From Myxococcales bacterium (GTDB lineage: Bacteria; Myxococcota_A; Polyangia; Polyangiales; Polyangiaceae): DNA of 64,000 bases. Numbering within the stretch: position 1 is the stretch's first letter; each line of letters begins with the position of its first letter. The position numbers and the translations under genes are program-made. Location of the stretch: contig JADJCA010000007.1 in NCBI GenBank assembly GCA_016703425.1, positions 1 through 64,000 of the forward strand. Reading direction: 5' to 3'. The notes under the pieces were generated by a model. That model saw only the letters and a list, made by a program, of their open reading frames with translations, ran no database searches and was not told where the DNA came from. Positions 36,679 to 45,202 of the stretch are shown one piece after another.

Positions 36679-37135
36679 TCAGAGCGCGTCGAGCGCTTCT
36701 TGGACGCCCGAGAGGTGCGCGTTCGCGGACAGCTCGCCCTTGACCACCGCCGCGACCCTTCCGCTCTTGTCGATGACGACGGTCGTACGGCTGATGCGTC
36801 CCAGCACCCTGCTGAGAAACCCCGTGGCGCCGTACTGCTTGGCGAGCGAGTGTTCGGGATCGGAAACGAGCGGGTATTCGATCTTGTACGCCGCGGCGAA
36901 CTTTGCGTGCGACGCGTCGGAGTCGTCGGAGACGCCGAGGATGAGCGTGTCTTTCGGCTGAAGCTCCGAAAACATGTCTCGAAAGCCGCAGGCCTCCTTG
37001 GTACACAGGCGTGAAGTCCCCGGGATAGAAGAACAAGACCACGTTCGACTTGCCCCGGTGCTCCGAGAGGCGAAAGGACGCCCCCTCCGTCGTCGTCACG
37101 TGAAAGTCAGGCGCCAGCTCGCCGGGTGCAACCAT
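36679..37135 (-). CDS. Peroxiredoxin (BCP/AhpC-TSA type), frameshifted at the active-site Cys
   Basis: The frame from ATG 37135 reads VAPGELAPDFHV ... VVLFFYPGDFTPV, and from about 37002 the continuing frame reads TKEACGFRDMFSELQ and onward to VQEALDAL at 36679. The two join as TPVCTKEACGFRD if two bases (GT) are restored in the TGTG run at 37003-37007. The missing residue is exactly the peroxidatic Cys. About 153 residues when repaired. The family reduces peroxides and hydroperoxides using thioredoxin-like partners. As written, the product would be non-functional. It is divergent from the gene at 37232. Confidence 0.88.
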
Positions 37136-37231
37136 GGCGATCAATTAGTGACGAACCCCGTGAGAGTAAAGGTGACGACACGATTCGGTCAGCTCGAATT
37201 GCGGTATACGCAAACATAAGCAGGTGACTTC

Positions 37232-37630
37232 GTGGCCACGTTGACCGGTTGGTTCGCCCTCGCGTTCATCGCGCTCGCCGCGCTCGTTCCGCTCACGTAC
37301 CGGCTCCGAGCGAAGCGACGGGCCGCACCCGGCTCAACGGCGATACGCGCGCACGTCGCCTTGGGCGCAGCGACGTCGATCGCGGCCTTCGTGCACACGG
37401 TGTCGATGCTCGGCGACCTGGGCGCACCTGGGGCCGTCTCGGGCGGCGCGCTCTCCTTCGCGCCGGGGGCGCTCGCCTTCTTTGTGCTCATGGCGCACAG
37501 CGGCGTGGGCCTGCAGCTGCGGCGGCCCGACCTCCGTGACCGGCCAAAAAAGAGACGTTTTCACGGCATCACCGCCGTGACGATCGCGCTCGCCGTGACG
37601 CTTCACGTGGTCATGTTGCGGGCGCGTTAG
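37232..37630 (+). CDS. Small His-rich integral membrane protein
   Basis: 132 residues from GTG 37232, with AGGTG 6 bp before it. Four membrane helices are likely: 1-22, 38-62, 76-97 and 106-130. Each of the last three bears a His near the membrane (IRAHVALGA, AAFVHTV; FVLMAHSG; RFHGITAV ... TLHVVML). Paired His in four-helix bundles is what heme-b proteins such as cytochrome b561 use, so a heme-binding or electron-carrying role is possible. No named family matches by eye. A 253-bp stretch without a recognised gene follows. Confidence 0.7.
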   Translation: MATLTGWFALAFIALAALVPLTYRLRAKRRAAPGSTAIRAHVALGAATSIAAFVHTVSMLGDLGAPGAVSGGALSFAPGALAFFVLMAHSGVGLQLRRPDLRDRPKKRRFHGITAVTIALAVTLHVVMLRAR

Positions 37631-37883
37631 CGCGTAGGGCCACGCATAGCGACGGACAGCGACCCGCGCCCACACGTTAGCGCGCTGGCCTTGCCCCAGG
37701 TTCGTTCCCTAGAATGAGCGTCTTGAGCCGTCTTGCGTCGCCCCTTGCGGCAAGCCGTTACCAGCCAACGTTGAGCCGTACCGGTCCCCGGACGGTCTTT
37801 TTCCTCGAAACAGGCCCCCGCGTCATCTGGCGCACCCCATGCATGGTGAGGTCCGTGATGCGCGCCATGGTGGAGGACGGACC
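37631..37883. other. Intergenic stretch without a recognised gene
   Basis: 253 bp before the FGE-domain lipoprotein gene. I see no supported ORF, tRNA or inverted repeat with a T tract. It probably holds the downstream gene's promoter. Confidence 0.4.
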
Positions 37884-40073
37884 GTGAGGCGACCGTCTGC
37901 GCTCGCCGTCGCGTTCGTCGCTCTCCTTGCGGCGCTCCTGAGCCTCGGCGTGAGCGCCTGCTCCACAGACAAGGCGCCCGACCGGGGCGGCCTCATGGTC
38001 ATCGTCACCGAAGACGGCCCCCTCGGTCTTGACCGACTGCGCGTGGAGATCAGCGCCGGCGCCACGACACTCAAGGCGTCCGACCTTCGCCTGCCCGACG
38101 AAGCGACGCTCCCCACGACCCTTGGCATCGCGTCGAACGGCGACCCGGCGGCGACGGTCCGCGTGTCGGTGAGCGGATTCCGAGGCGGTGCACCGATCGA
38201 TCGACGGGACGCCATCGTGGAGCAGGTGCCCGTCGATCGAATCGCCGCGTTGACGCTCGTGTTGAGCGCTCGCTGCACGGCGCAGGTCTTCGCGGAAGGC
38301 AGCGAGGCGAAGTCCCGCTGCATCGACGGCGAGACCTGCAGCCCCGCCAGCGGCGCGTGCGTCTCGGCGCGCGTCGACGGCGCGACGCTTCCAACCTACG
38401 CGGAAGGCGTCGAGAACGAGGCCGGCGTCGGTGACGCGACGGTCAGCGGGCCGCCCGACGCGGGGCCCGACGGCTCCCCCGTTGGCCCGGGCGGATGCAC
38501 GGCCGACCAGAAGCTCTGCGGGCCGAAGTGCGTCGGCCGCGACGACCCGGCCTTCGGATGCAACATCGCGACGTGTGCCCCCTGCTCCGTCGACAGCAAC
38601 GCCATCTACGCGTGCGGGGTTGGCGCGTGCCAGCTCACGGGGTGCCAGGCTGGATACAAGGTCTGCGGCGGCAAGTGCGTCGCCACCAATGACCCCACCT
38701 ACGGCTGCGGCCCCACGGCCTGCGACAGCAACGCTTGCCCCGTGCTCGACGGCGGCTCCGCGACGCTCGTCTGCCAAGGCAACGCGTGCGTCATCGGAAC
38801 CTGCGGTGCGGCCACGAAGAAGTGCGGCAACAAGTGCGTGCCGACGGACCGCAACAACGGCTGCGAGGCCGCCGCGAGCTGCGTCAGCTGCACCGGGAGC
38901 GAGATTTGCGGCGGTGGACCGCCAACGGCGTGCACCTGCGTCCCCGACAACGTGACGCCCTGCATCGGCAAGCAGTGTGGCTCCGTGACCAACAACTGCG
39001 GCACGCTCATTTCGTGTGGAAACTGCACGCTTCCTGAGACGTGCGGCGGCGCGAGCGTCCAGTACCAGTGCGGCTGCACCGCCGAGCCCCTCGCCACGAC
39101 TTGCGCGGCGAAAGCATGCGGCCCCGCCACCAACAACTGCGGGCAGACCGTTTGGTGTCCGAGCAAGTGCTCGAACCTCGAGACGTGCGGCGACAACAAC
39201 ACCTGCATCGCGCCGCCAAGCTGCCTCGGGCTCGGCCCTGGGCAAGCCACCTGCGGCTCGAGCAGCGAAGGCTGCTGCCGGAACACCCTCGTGCCGGGCG
39301 GGACCTTCCTCCGGCATAACGGCTTCGACGCGACGATCTCGTCGTTTCGCCTGGACCGCTACGAAGTGACCGTGAAGCGGTATCAGGCGTTCAAATACGC
39401 CTGGGTCACCCAAGGCTGGCGGCCCGCCGCCGGCGCCGGAAAGCACCGACACTTGGCCGGTGGGGGCCTCAACGGAGCGGAAGCCGGCTGGGACACCGCG
39501 TGGGTGACCGACTCGCTCATGGCCATCACGAGCAGCGACTTCGACTCGTTCCTCGCGTGCGGCTCCAAGGCCGCGTGGGGCGGCGCCGGCGACCTCGCGA
39601 TGAACTGCGTGTCATGGTGGGAAGCGTTCGCGTTCTGCATCTGGGACGGCGGCTTCTTGCCGAGCGCCGCCGAGTGGAACTACGCGGCGGCCGCCGGCAG
39701 CGAGCAACGGACCTTCCCCTGGGGCAGCTACAACTGTGGTTCGTCTTGTGCGAACTCCTGCATCAACGGCGGCGCGGGCGCCTGCCCCTCCGCGGGCGTC
39801 CAGGCCGTCGGCTACACCCCCTCGAGCCCAGGAAAGTGGACGCAGTGGGACCTCGCGGGCAACGTCGCCGAGCTCTCGGCGGACCGCCCGCCCTCCGCCA
39901 CGTATTCGCCGCCGACGCCGTGCGACAACTGCGCCGACATGAGGTCACAGACCAACCGCGTGGCGCACGGCGGCTCGTGGGATGACTACTACCAACACGT
40001 CACTGCCTCGTTCGACACGTTCGTGACGGCGCGGTCGGACAAGGTCGGCTTCCGTTGCGCGAGGCTGCCCTAG
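37884..40073 (+). CDS. Cys-rich lipoprotein with C-terminal formylglycine-generating-enzyme (FGE/SUMF1) domain
   Basis: 729 residues from GTG 37884, preceded by GGAGG at 37872-37876. Signal peptide and lipobox (LGVSAC, Cys near 27). Residues 200-470 are Cys-rich repeats (CGPKCVGRDDPAFGC, CGGKCVATNDPTYGC, CGNKCVPTDRNNGC, CAAKACGPATNNCG). The C-terminal domain (about 472-729) has the FGE fold marks: SSFRLDRYEVTVKRYQAF, VSWWEAFAFCIWDG, FLPSAAEWNYAAAAG, VAHGGSWDDY and the final GFRCARLP. In FGE proteins such domains oxidise a Cys to formylglycine or serve as binding folds; the active-site Cys pair is not clearly present, so a binding role is as likely. Surface location. Confidence 0.87.
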   Translation: MRRPSALAVAFVALLAALLSLGVSACSTDKAPDRGGLMVIVTEDGPLGLDRLRVEISAGATTLKASDLRLPDEATLPTTLGIASNGDPAATVRVSVSGFRGGAPIDRRDAIVEQVPVDRIAALTLVLSARCTAQVFAEGSEAKSRCIDGETCSPASGACVSARVDGATLPTYAEGVENEAGVGDATVSGPPDAGPDGSPVGPGGCTADQKLCGPKCVGRDDPAFGCNIATCAPCSVDSNAIYACGVGACQLTGCQAGYKVCGGKCVATNDPTYGCGPTACDSNACPVLDGGSATLVCQGNACVIGTCGAATKKCGNKCVPTDRNNGCEAAASCVSCTGSEICGGGPPTACTCVPDNVTPCIGKQCGSVTNNCGTLISCGNCTLPETCGGASVQYQCGCTAEPLATTCAAKACGPATNNCGQTVWCPSKCSNLETCGDNNTCIAPPSCLGLGPGQATCGSSSEGCCRNTLVPGGTFLRHNGFDATISSFRLDRYEVTVKRYQAFKYAWVTQGWRPAAGAGKHRHLAGGGLNGAEAGWDTAWVTDSLMAITSSDFDSFLACGSKAAWGGAGDLAMNCVSWWEAFAFCIWDGGFLPSAAEWNYAAAAGSEQRTFPWGSYNCGSSCANSCINGGAGACPSAGVQAVGYTPSSPGKWTQWDLAGNVAELSADRPPSATYSPPTPCDNCADMRSQTNRVAHGGSWDDYYQHVTASFDTFVTARSDKVGFRCARLP

Positions 40074-40108
40074 GAAAACGTCGTCGTCGCGTCGCGACGT
40101 CGTGAACG

Positions 40109-40723
40109 TCAGGCGAAGGCTGGCGGCGCGCCGAACCACCGCTCGAAGTCCGCGGGCCTATCGAGGCGGGACAAGACGGCCTCGTCGACGACGGGAACAC
40201 GAACGCGCGCCGCGCCTAGCCGCGCGAGGCGATCGCGAAGCGGCGTGGACGGAGCGCGTGCGAGGACGTCGTAGGCGGAGAGCACCGGATGCCCTCCCCG
40301 CCCGCCGTGCTCCGGCGTGGCAGCGCGGACGCCGGGACCGAAGGCCGCTCGGAGCGCGTGGTACGTGGCCTCCGCCGCTGGCACCGAGTCGACGGGAAGG
40401 ACGAACCAGGCGGCGCACGGCGAGGCCACGGAAAGGCCGAGTCGAAGCGACTCCGCCGGCTCGCTCGGCTCGCCCAGGACGAGTTGCGCGCGGTCCTCGA
40501 GGGGCGTGCCGTCGACGCGCAAGGACCGCAAGAAGTCCGCTTGCTCGGGCCTCGCGACCAACGTCGGGCGAACGATGCCAACGGCCAGTAGCCGGGTGAC
40601 ATGACGAAGGAGAAGCGGACCTTCTGGCGTCAGGAGGCGGACCTTTGGCCCTCCCATCCGCTCGCCAAGCCCAGCGGCCAAAATGACCGCACCGACGTCG
40701 CGCACCCTGGCCTCGCGCATCAT
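40109..40723 (-). CDS. MobA/MocA-like nucleotidyltransferase
   Basis: 204 residues from the doubled ATG at 40723. N-terminal nucleotide-binding signature AVILAAGLGERMGGPKVRLL, then the segment WFVLPVDSVP in the place of the family's metal-binding LxxDxP. Size and layout fit the MobA-like NTP transferase fold. In this family MocA transfers CMP to molybdopterin to give the cytosine dinucleotide used by xanthine-dehydrogenase-type enzymes, which would serve the operon at 19362-24320. The substrate is not fixed by sequence, however; sugar or nucleoside transferases share the fold. It is divergent from glgC. Confidence 0.8.
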   Translation of the reverse strand: MMREARVRDVGAVILAAGLGERMGGPKVRLLTPEGPLLLRHVTRLLAVGIVRPTLVARPEQADFLRSLRVDGTPLEDRAQLVLGEPSEPAESLRLGLSVASPCAAWFVLPVDSVPAAEATYHALRAAFGPGVRAATPEHGGRGGHPVLSAYDVLARAPSTPLRDRLARLGAARVRVPVVDEAVLSRLDRPADFERWFGAPPAFA

Positions 40724-40851
40724 GGCATCCCAGGATGCGTGCGGCAGACCGGCAGGTCAACGTCGCGGCAGCCGAGGCCCTCGAAGCCGGGCCGACGCGT
40801 GACGAGAAGTTCACGTTCAGCGGACCGAAGTCCGAGGATAGACTCGCCCTT

Positions 40852-42105
40852 ATGGATCTCCCGCTCGCGCCCGTCGACCCGAGCCTCGTCCTCGTGATGA
40901 TCCTCGCCGGTGGTGAAGGCAAGCGGCTTCACCCGCTCACGGCGGAGCGCGCCAAGCCCGCCGTGCCGTTCGGGGGCCGCTACCGCATCATCGACATCGT
41001 GCTGTCGAACTTCGTCAACTCGGGGCTCTTCCGCATCAAGGTACTCACGCAATACAAGAGCGCGTCGATGGAGGAGCACATCGCGCGCGTGTGGCACCTC
41101 TCGCCGATCCTCGATCACTACATCGAGGCGATCCCCGCGCAGCAGCGCACCGGCAAGACCTGGTACCGCGGCTCCGCCGACGCCGTGTACCAATGCGAGC
41201 ACGTCATCCACGACGCCAAGCCGGAGCACGTGTGCATCTTCGGCGGCGACCACGTCTACAAGATGGATGTGCGCCAGATGCTCGCGTACCACGCGAAGAA
41301 GGTCGCCGAAGCCACCGTCGCTGTGATCCCGATCCCCAAGGCTCAGGCGTCGTCGTTCGGCGTCGTCGAGGTGAACGCGGAGGGGAAGATCCTCGCCTTT
41401 CACGAGAAGGTCGCGGCTCCGCCGACGATGCCGGGCAACGCGGAGATGTGCCTCGCCTCCATGGGCAACTACATCTTTCGCACCGAGGGCCTCCTCCGCG
41501 AGATCGAGGCCGACGCCAAGAAGGAGGACGGCAAACACGACTTCGGCAACGACATCTTGCCGAACATGGTCGCGTCGGGGAGGCCGGTCTTCGCCTACGA
41601 CTTCGCCACCAACCGCGTTCCCGGCGAAGACGCCTACAACACTGGCTATTGGCGGGACATCGGGACCATCGAGGCCTACTGGCGTGCGCAGATGGACCTC
41701 ATCGAGATCCATCCGCAGTTCAACCTGTACAACCAGCGGTGGCCCATTCGCACCGGTGTGACCAACGACCCGCCGGCGAAGTTCGTCTTCCGCGACGAAG
41801 CGCAGGCGCGCGTCGGCATCGCCACCGACAGCATGGTCTCGCACGGCTCGATCATCTCCGGCGGGCGCATCCACAAGAGCGTCTTGAGCGTCGGCTGCCG
41901 CATCAACTCCTTCAGCGAGGTTGAAGAGTCGGTGCTCTTCGAGAACGTCGTCGTGGGCCGGCGGGCGCGCATCCGGCGCGCCATCGTCGACAAGGACGTG
42001 GTGATCCCCGCGGGGATGGAGATCGGCTTCAACCTCGAAGAGGACAAGAAGCGCTTCGTCGTCGACGGCGGCATCGTGGTGATCCCCAAGCGCGCGAAGG
42101 TCTGA
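40852..42105 (+). CDS. glgC: Glucose-1-phosphate adenylyltransferase
   Basis: 417 residues from ATG 40852. N-terminal catalytic domain: LAGGEGKRLHPLTAERAKPAVPFGG, RIIDIVLSNFVNSGL, YRGSADAVYQ, GDHVYKMD and EKVAAPPTMPGN, then a left-handed beta-helix. The enzyme makes ADP-glucose from glucose 1-phosphate and ATP, the first committed step of glycogen synthesis. An in-frame start upstream at 40735 would add unrelated residues. No other glycogen gene is nearby. The stop overlaps the next ATG by 1 bp, so it is co-transcribed with the phosphatase and Rieske genes. Confidence 0.95.
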   Translation: MDLPLAPVDPSLVLVMILAGGEGKRLHPLTAERAKPAVPFGGRYRIIDIVLSNFVNSGLFRIKVLTQYKSASMEEHIARVWHLSPILDHYIEAIPAQQRTGKTWYRGSADAVYQCEHVIHDAKPEHVCIFGGDHVYKMDVRQMLAYHAKKVAEATVAVIPIPKAQASSFGVVEVNAEGKILAFHEKVAAPPTMPGNAEMCLASMGNYIFRTEGLLREIEADAKKEDGKHDFGNDILPNMVASGRPVFAYDFATNRVPGEDAYNTGYWRDIGTIEAYWRAQMDLIEIHPQFNLYNQRWPIRTGVTNDPPAKFVFRDEAQARVGIATDSMVSHGSIISGGRIHKSVLSVGCRINSFSEVEESVLFENVVVGRRARIRRAIVDKDVVIPAGMEIGFNLEEDKKRFVVDGGIVVIPKRAKV

Positions 42106-42800
42106 TGAGCGGACGAACGATCATCGTGGGCGACGTCCACGGCTGCAGCGCGGAGCTTGAAGCACTCCTCGCTCGCGTCAGCTTCGGTACCGGCGACAAG
42201 CTGGTCTTCGTGGGCGATCTCGTGGCACGCGGCCCCGACTCCATCGGCGTGCTCGACGTAGCCCGACGCACCGGCGCCATCATCGTGCGCGGCAACCACG
42301 AACAAAAGCTCCTCGACTGGCACGTCGGCGACGGACGAAGCTCGCTGGCGGAGACGCACCTCGCCGTCGCCCGAGACATGCGCCCCATCGACTGGACGCT
42401 CCTCGAGACGTCGCCCTTCTTCGTCGATCTGCCGGAGCACGGTGCCCGCGTGGTGCACGCCGGCGTGGTGCCCGGCACGCCCATCGAAAAGCAGAAGCCC
42501 GACCACTTGATTCACCTGCGCCTCGTCGACACCAAGGCCGACGGTCGCGTCCTTTGGGGCAGCGTCTACGAAGGACCGCCGCACGTCGTCTTCGGTCACA
42601 ACGCCGTGGAAGGGTTGCAGCTGCACCCGAACGCCACCGGTCTCGACACCGGGTGCGTCTACGGTCGCGCGCTGACGGCGCTCGTCCTCCGCGACGGCGA
42701 GCCGATCCCCGTGGACGTCGCGGAGCGCAGAAAGCGGCTCGTGTCCCAACCGGCGGCACGCGTCTACTACGATCCGGCGGCACGCCGTCCCATCCCATGA
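42105..42800 (+). CDS. PPP-family metallophosphatase (ApaH/PrpA-like)
   Basis: 231 residues from ATG 42105. Metal-binding signatures of the phosphoprotein phosphatase family are in order: GDVHG (near 9), GDLVARGPDS (near 38), RGNHE (near 64), then His in VVHAG and FGHNA. Such enzymes dephosphorylate proteins or hydrolyse Ap4A-type dinucleotides; length and the GDxVxRGPxS form fit ApaH and bacterial PrpA-like enzymes about equally. It could oppose one of the Ser/Thr kinases encoded here. It overlaps glgC by 1 bp and the Rieske gene by 4 bp. Confidence 0.88.
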   Translation: MSGRTIIVGDVHGCSAELEALLARVSFGTGDKLVFVGDLVARGPDSIGVLDVARRTGAIIVRGNHEQKLLDWHVGDGRSSLAETHLAVARDMRPIDWTLLETSPFFVDLPEHGARVVHAGVVPGTPIEKQKPDHLIHLRLVDTKADGRVLWGSVYEGPPHVVFGHNAVEGLQLHPNATGLDTGCVYGRALTALVLRDGEPIPVDVAERRKRLVSQPAARVYYDPAARRPIP

Positions 42801-43219
42801 GCGAGCTCTCGGAGAGCGACGACGTCGTCGTCCTCCTCGTCGGCGCCGACGACGAAGCGCGACTCGACCAAGGGCTCTTTGTCAGGCTCGACCTGCCGCG
42901 GCCGCTCGTGTCCGCTTCCGGCGCGCCCTACCAGACGGTCCTCGTCGGCAAGACCCGCCAAGGCTACCGGGCCTACGCCAACCAGTGTCGGCACCAAGCG
43001 ATCCCGTTGGACGCCCGCGGGGGCACTTCACTCGGCGTCATGAGCGAAGACAAGGCGCACCTCTTGTGCGACTCGCACGGAGCGCTCTACGAGCTGACCG
43101 ATGGGCGTTGCGTGTCGGGGCCGTGCGAAGGAACGACGCTGGAGTCGATGCCGGTGGCCAGGAGCGGCGCCACCGTCACGCTGCGAATCCGGCGCAATCG
43201 CGCGGCACGCCTCACTTGA
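42797..43219 (+). CDS. Single-domain Rieske 2Fe-2S protein
   Basis: 140 residues from ATG 42797 (ATGA overlap). Rieske cluster motifs CRHQAIPLD (C-x-H) and CDSHGALYELTDGRC (C-x2-H), followed by GPCEGTTLESMPV, all as in assimilatory nitrite-reductase small-subunit (NirD) and dioxygenase-ferredoxin-type Rieske proteins. No membrane helix, so it is a soluble ferredoxin-like carrier. No oxygenase or reductase gene is adjacent; its neighbours are glgC and a phosphatase, which gives no clue to its redox partner. Confidence 0.88.
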   Translation: MSELSESDDVVVLLVGADDEARLDQGLFVRLDLPRPLVSASGAPYQTVLVGKTRQGYRAYANQCRHQAIPLDARGGTSLGVMSEDKAHLLCDSHGALYELTDGRCVSGPCEGTTLESMPVARSGATVTLRIRRNRAARLT

Positions 43220-45092
43220 TCGGCGGGGGCTCGTAGATCTTCTTCACGAAGGCGCCGCCGGGGAACGCGTAGACGTCGGCGTCGTCGTAGCCGTAAGCCA
43301 TGATGCCGAAGGGCCCGGTGCCGCTCATGCGATGCACGCCGCCGGCCACCTTGCAGCGCCGCGCCTCGTAGGTCTTGCCGTCGAGGTCGCCGGCCGGGGC
43401 CACGGTGCAGTTGGCTAGCGGCTGCCCGTCGATGGTGATGTTGGTCTTCGCCTCCGTCGAGACGACGATCCAGTTTTCCTTCCAGTCGCCGGGCGACAGG
43501 AAGAGGTATTCGTTCCGAGCCTGCTCGACGGGCGGGAAGATCGTGAACGACGGATCGCCCTTCGGGTTTGGCTCCACGTAGTCCTGCGCGATGAGGAACT
43601 GCCCCACCAAGATCGGCTCGGTGGCGTCGACGATGACGTCCTTGTCGGTCCAGGTCTCCACGATCTGTCCCGGCAAGATGGTGAAGTAGTCGTAGGGCTT
43701 GGGGAGGTTGGTGCGAACGTTGGAGGGCACCGCGGCGCCGACGAAGCGAAGCACGTCGGGCTCGACCCAGTTGGTGTAGTCCGAGTCGGAGCGGATGGGG
43801 CTCCGCGTAATGACGAACTTGCGACCGACGGCCTCGAGCGGGGGGAGTTGCTCTTCGAGGTGTTGCTTGCAGCAACCCTTGCTCTGGCCTTCGCTCAGGT
43901 TCTTCCAGCTCGGCGGCTCGGGCGCCCCTTCCGGCAGGCCGACGCCAGAGCTCTCGACGCCGCTGAAGACAGCGACCGGCGCGCTCGATTGAATGACGGT
44001 GCTCGTGAGGTCGGTGCAGCGATCGCCGACCTTCTTGTTGAAGCACTCCTCCGGCTTCGCGTCGTCGCTCTCGAGGTTCAAGACATCGAAGGGCCCAAGG
44101 GTGACCTGAATCGGCTCGCCCTTGTTTGTGGTCTTGATGGGACCGTTGCCCTTGATGCGCCACGACGGGTTCACGGTGACCGTCGTGCCGGGCTTCGTGC
44201 CGATGACGGTGACATAGGAGCGCGTCGTCCACGCGATGGGGTTCGCGTAGGGCGTGCCGGCGCCCCAGCCGATGTTGCGATACTTCGTCCCGAGCACCGA
44301 CGTCGGCAGGAGCAACGACGCGTCGGTGGCGAAGTGGTGCACGAAGTTGTTGAATTGGTAGGCGACGATGGGCGCCGACGCTGTGATGCGGAAGGCGTTC
44401 GACGACAGGCACGTGCCCGGCGCGTTGTGATCGTCCTCGCCCTTGCCGCAGTCGACGGCGCGCGGCGGCAACTTGTGCGTGATGAGCTGGCCCGGCTGAA
44501 GCGTCGTCTTGAGCAGGATGCGCGGGTTCGGGGGCGCACCGTAGGGCGCGTCGTTCTGTTCGATGGTGACCTCGGCGGGGATCTCGCTGGCGCTCGAGAG
44601 CACCACGCCCCAAGGCGACATGGCCGCCGTGGTGATGTCGGTGATGTCGAGGTCGACGGCCCAGAACTCACACCCGAGGTTGGACTGCATCTGGGCGGCC
44701 GCGGTGCACGCGTCGGTGCAAAGGCCGCCCTGGCAGACTTGGCCCTTTGACGGATCGCAGCTCGAGGTCTTGTCGCCGGGCTTGCCGTCGTTGGTGCACG
44801 CGTGAATGTCGTTGCCCACGCAGACCGTGCCGCCGGGAGCGCACGCGAGGCAGCCCTTGTTGGGGACGCAGACCGTCCCCTCCATGCACGTCTCCGTTCG
44901 CGGTTGGCCGCTCGCGTCGCAAACGGAGTAGCCCGCCGGCGTGCACGACCCGCAAATCGATGCGTTGGCTCCGCCGTCGGCACCGTTGGCAGCGAGCGGG
45001 TCGCGACCCTCGGAGCCGCAGGCCGCCATGAAGAGGCCCGTGGCGGCGAACGTGGCGAGGGCGCGAAGGAGGGTCGGGGCGTGTTTTTTCAT
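43212..45092 (-). CDS. IgGFc-binding-protein-like surface lipoprotein
   Basis: 626 residues from ATG 45092 (MKKHAPT). Signal peptide and lipobox LFMAAC (near 25), then a Cys-rich region (about 45-125: CGSCTPAGYSVCD, CVPNKGCLACAPG, CQGGLCTDAC). The remainder matches the extracellular IgGFc-binding domain pattern: GCEFWAVDLD, SYVTVIGTKPGTTVTV, ASAPIVAYQFNN, SSAPVAVFSG, VGQFLIAQDY and HRMSGTGPFGIMAYGYDDADVYAFPGG, which is the domain's usual end. In animals it occurs in mucus proteins; in myxobacteria it is common in exported proteins. A binding or adhesive role is likely. Its stop overlaps the Rieske stop region by 8 bp, convergently. Confidence 0.85.
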   Translation of the reverse strand: MKKHAPTLLRALATFAATGLFMAACGSEGRDPLAANGADGGANASICGSCTPAGYSVCDASGQPRTETCMEGTVCVPNKGCLACAPGGTVCVGNDIHACTNDGKPGDKTSSCDPSKGQVCQGGLCTDACTAAAQMQSNLGCEFWAVDLDITDITTAAMSPWGVVLSSASEIPAEVTIEQNDAPYGAPPNPRILLKTTLQPGQLITHKLPPRAVDCGKGEDDHNAPGTCLSSNAFRITASAPIVAYQFNNFVHHFATDASLLLPTSVLGTKYRNIGWGAGTPYANPIAWTTRSYVTVIGTKPGTTVTVNPSWRIKGNGPIKTTNKGEPIQVTLGPFDVLNLESDDAKPEECFNKKVGDRCTDLTSTVIQSSAPVAVFSGVESSGVGLPEGAPEPPSWKNLSEGQSKGCCKQHLEEQLPPLEAVGRKFVITRSPIRSDSDYTNWVEPDVLRFVGAAVPSNVRTNLPKPYDYFTILPGQIVETWTDKDVIVDATEPILVGQFLIAQDYVEPNPKGDPSFTIFPPVEQARNEYLFLSPGDWKENWIVVSTEAKTNITIDGQPLANCTVAPAGDLDGKTYEARRCKVAGGVHRMSGTGPFGIMAYGYDDADVYAFPGGAFVKKIYEPPPIK

Positions 45093-45202
45093 GGGTGCAG
45101 TTCCGGAAGCGACCTTCACGTACACCGTCTTTTTTCGATGCCCAGGCCTCCGTCGGGTCTCGATGCGCGGCCTTTTTCGTCTCTCGACGGAGACAGCGTT
45201 GG

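Noticed and set aside
37758..39452. A long minus-strand frame across the FGE lipoprotein
   Set aside because: It is antisense to a well-supported gene with strong Cys-rich repeats and an FGE end. The antisense frame has no signature.
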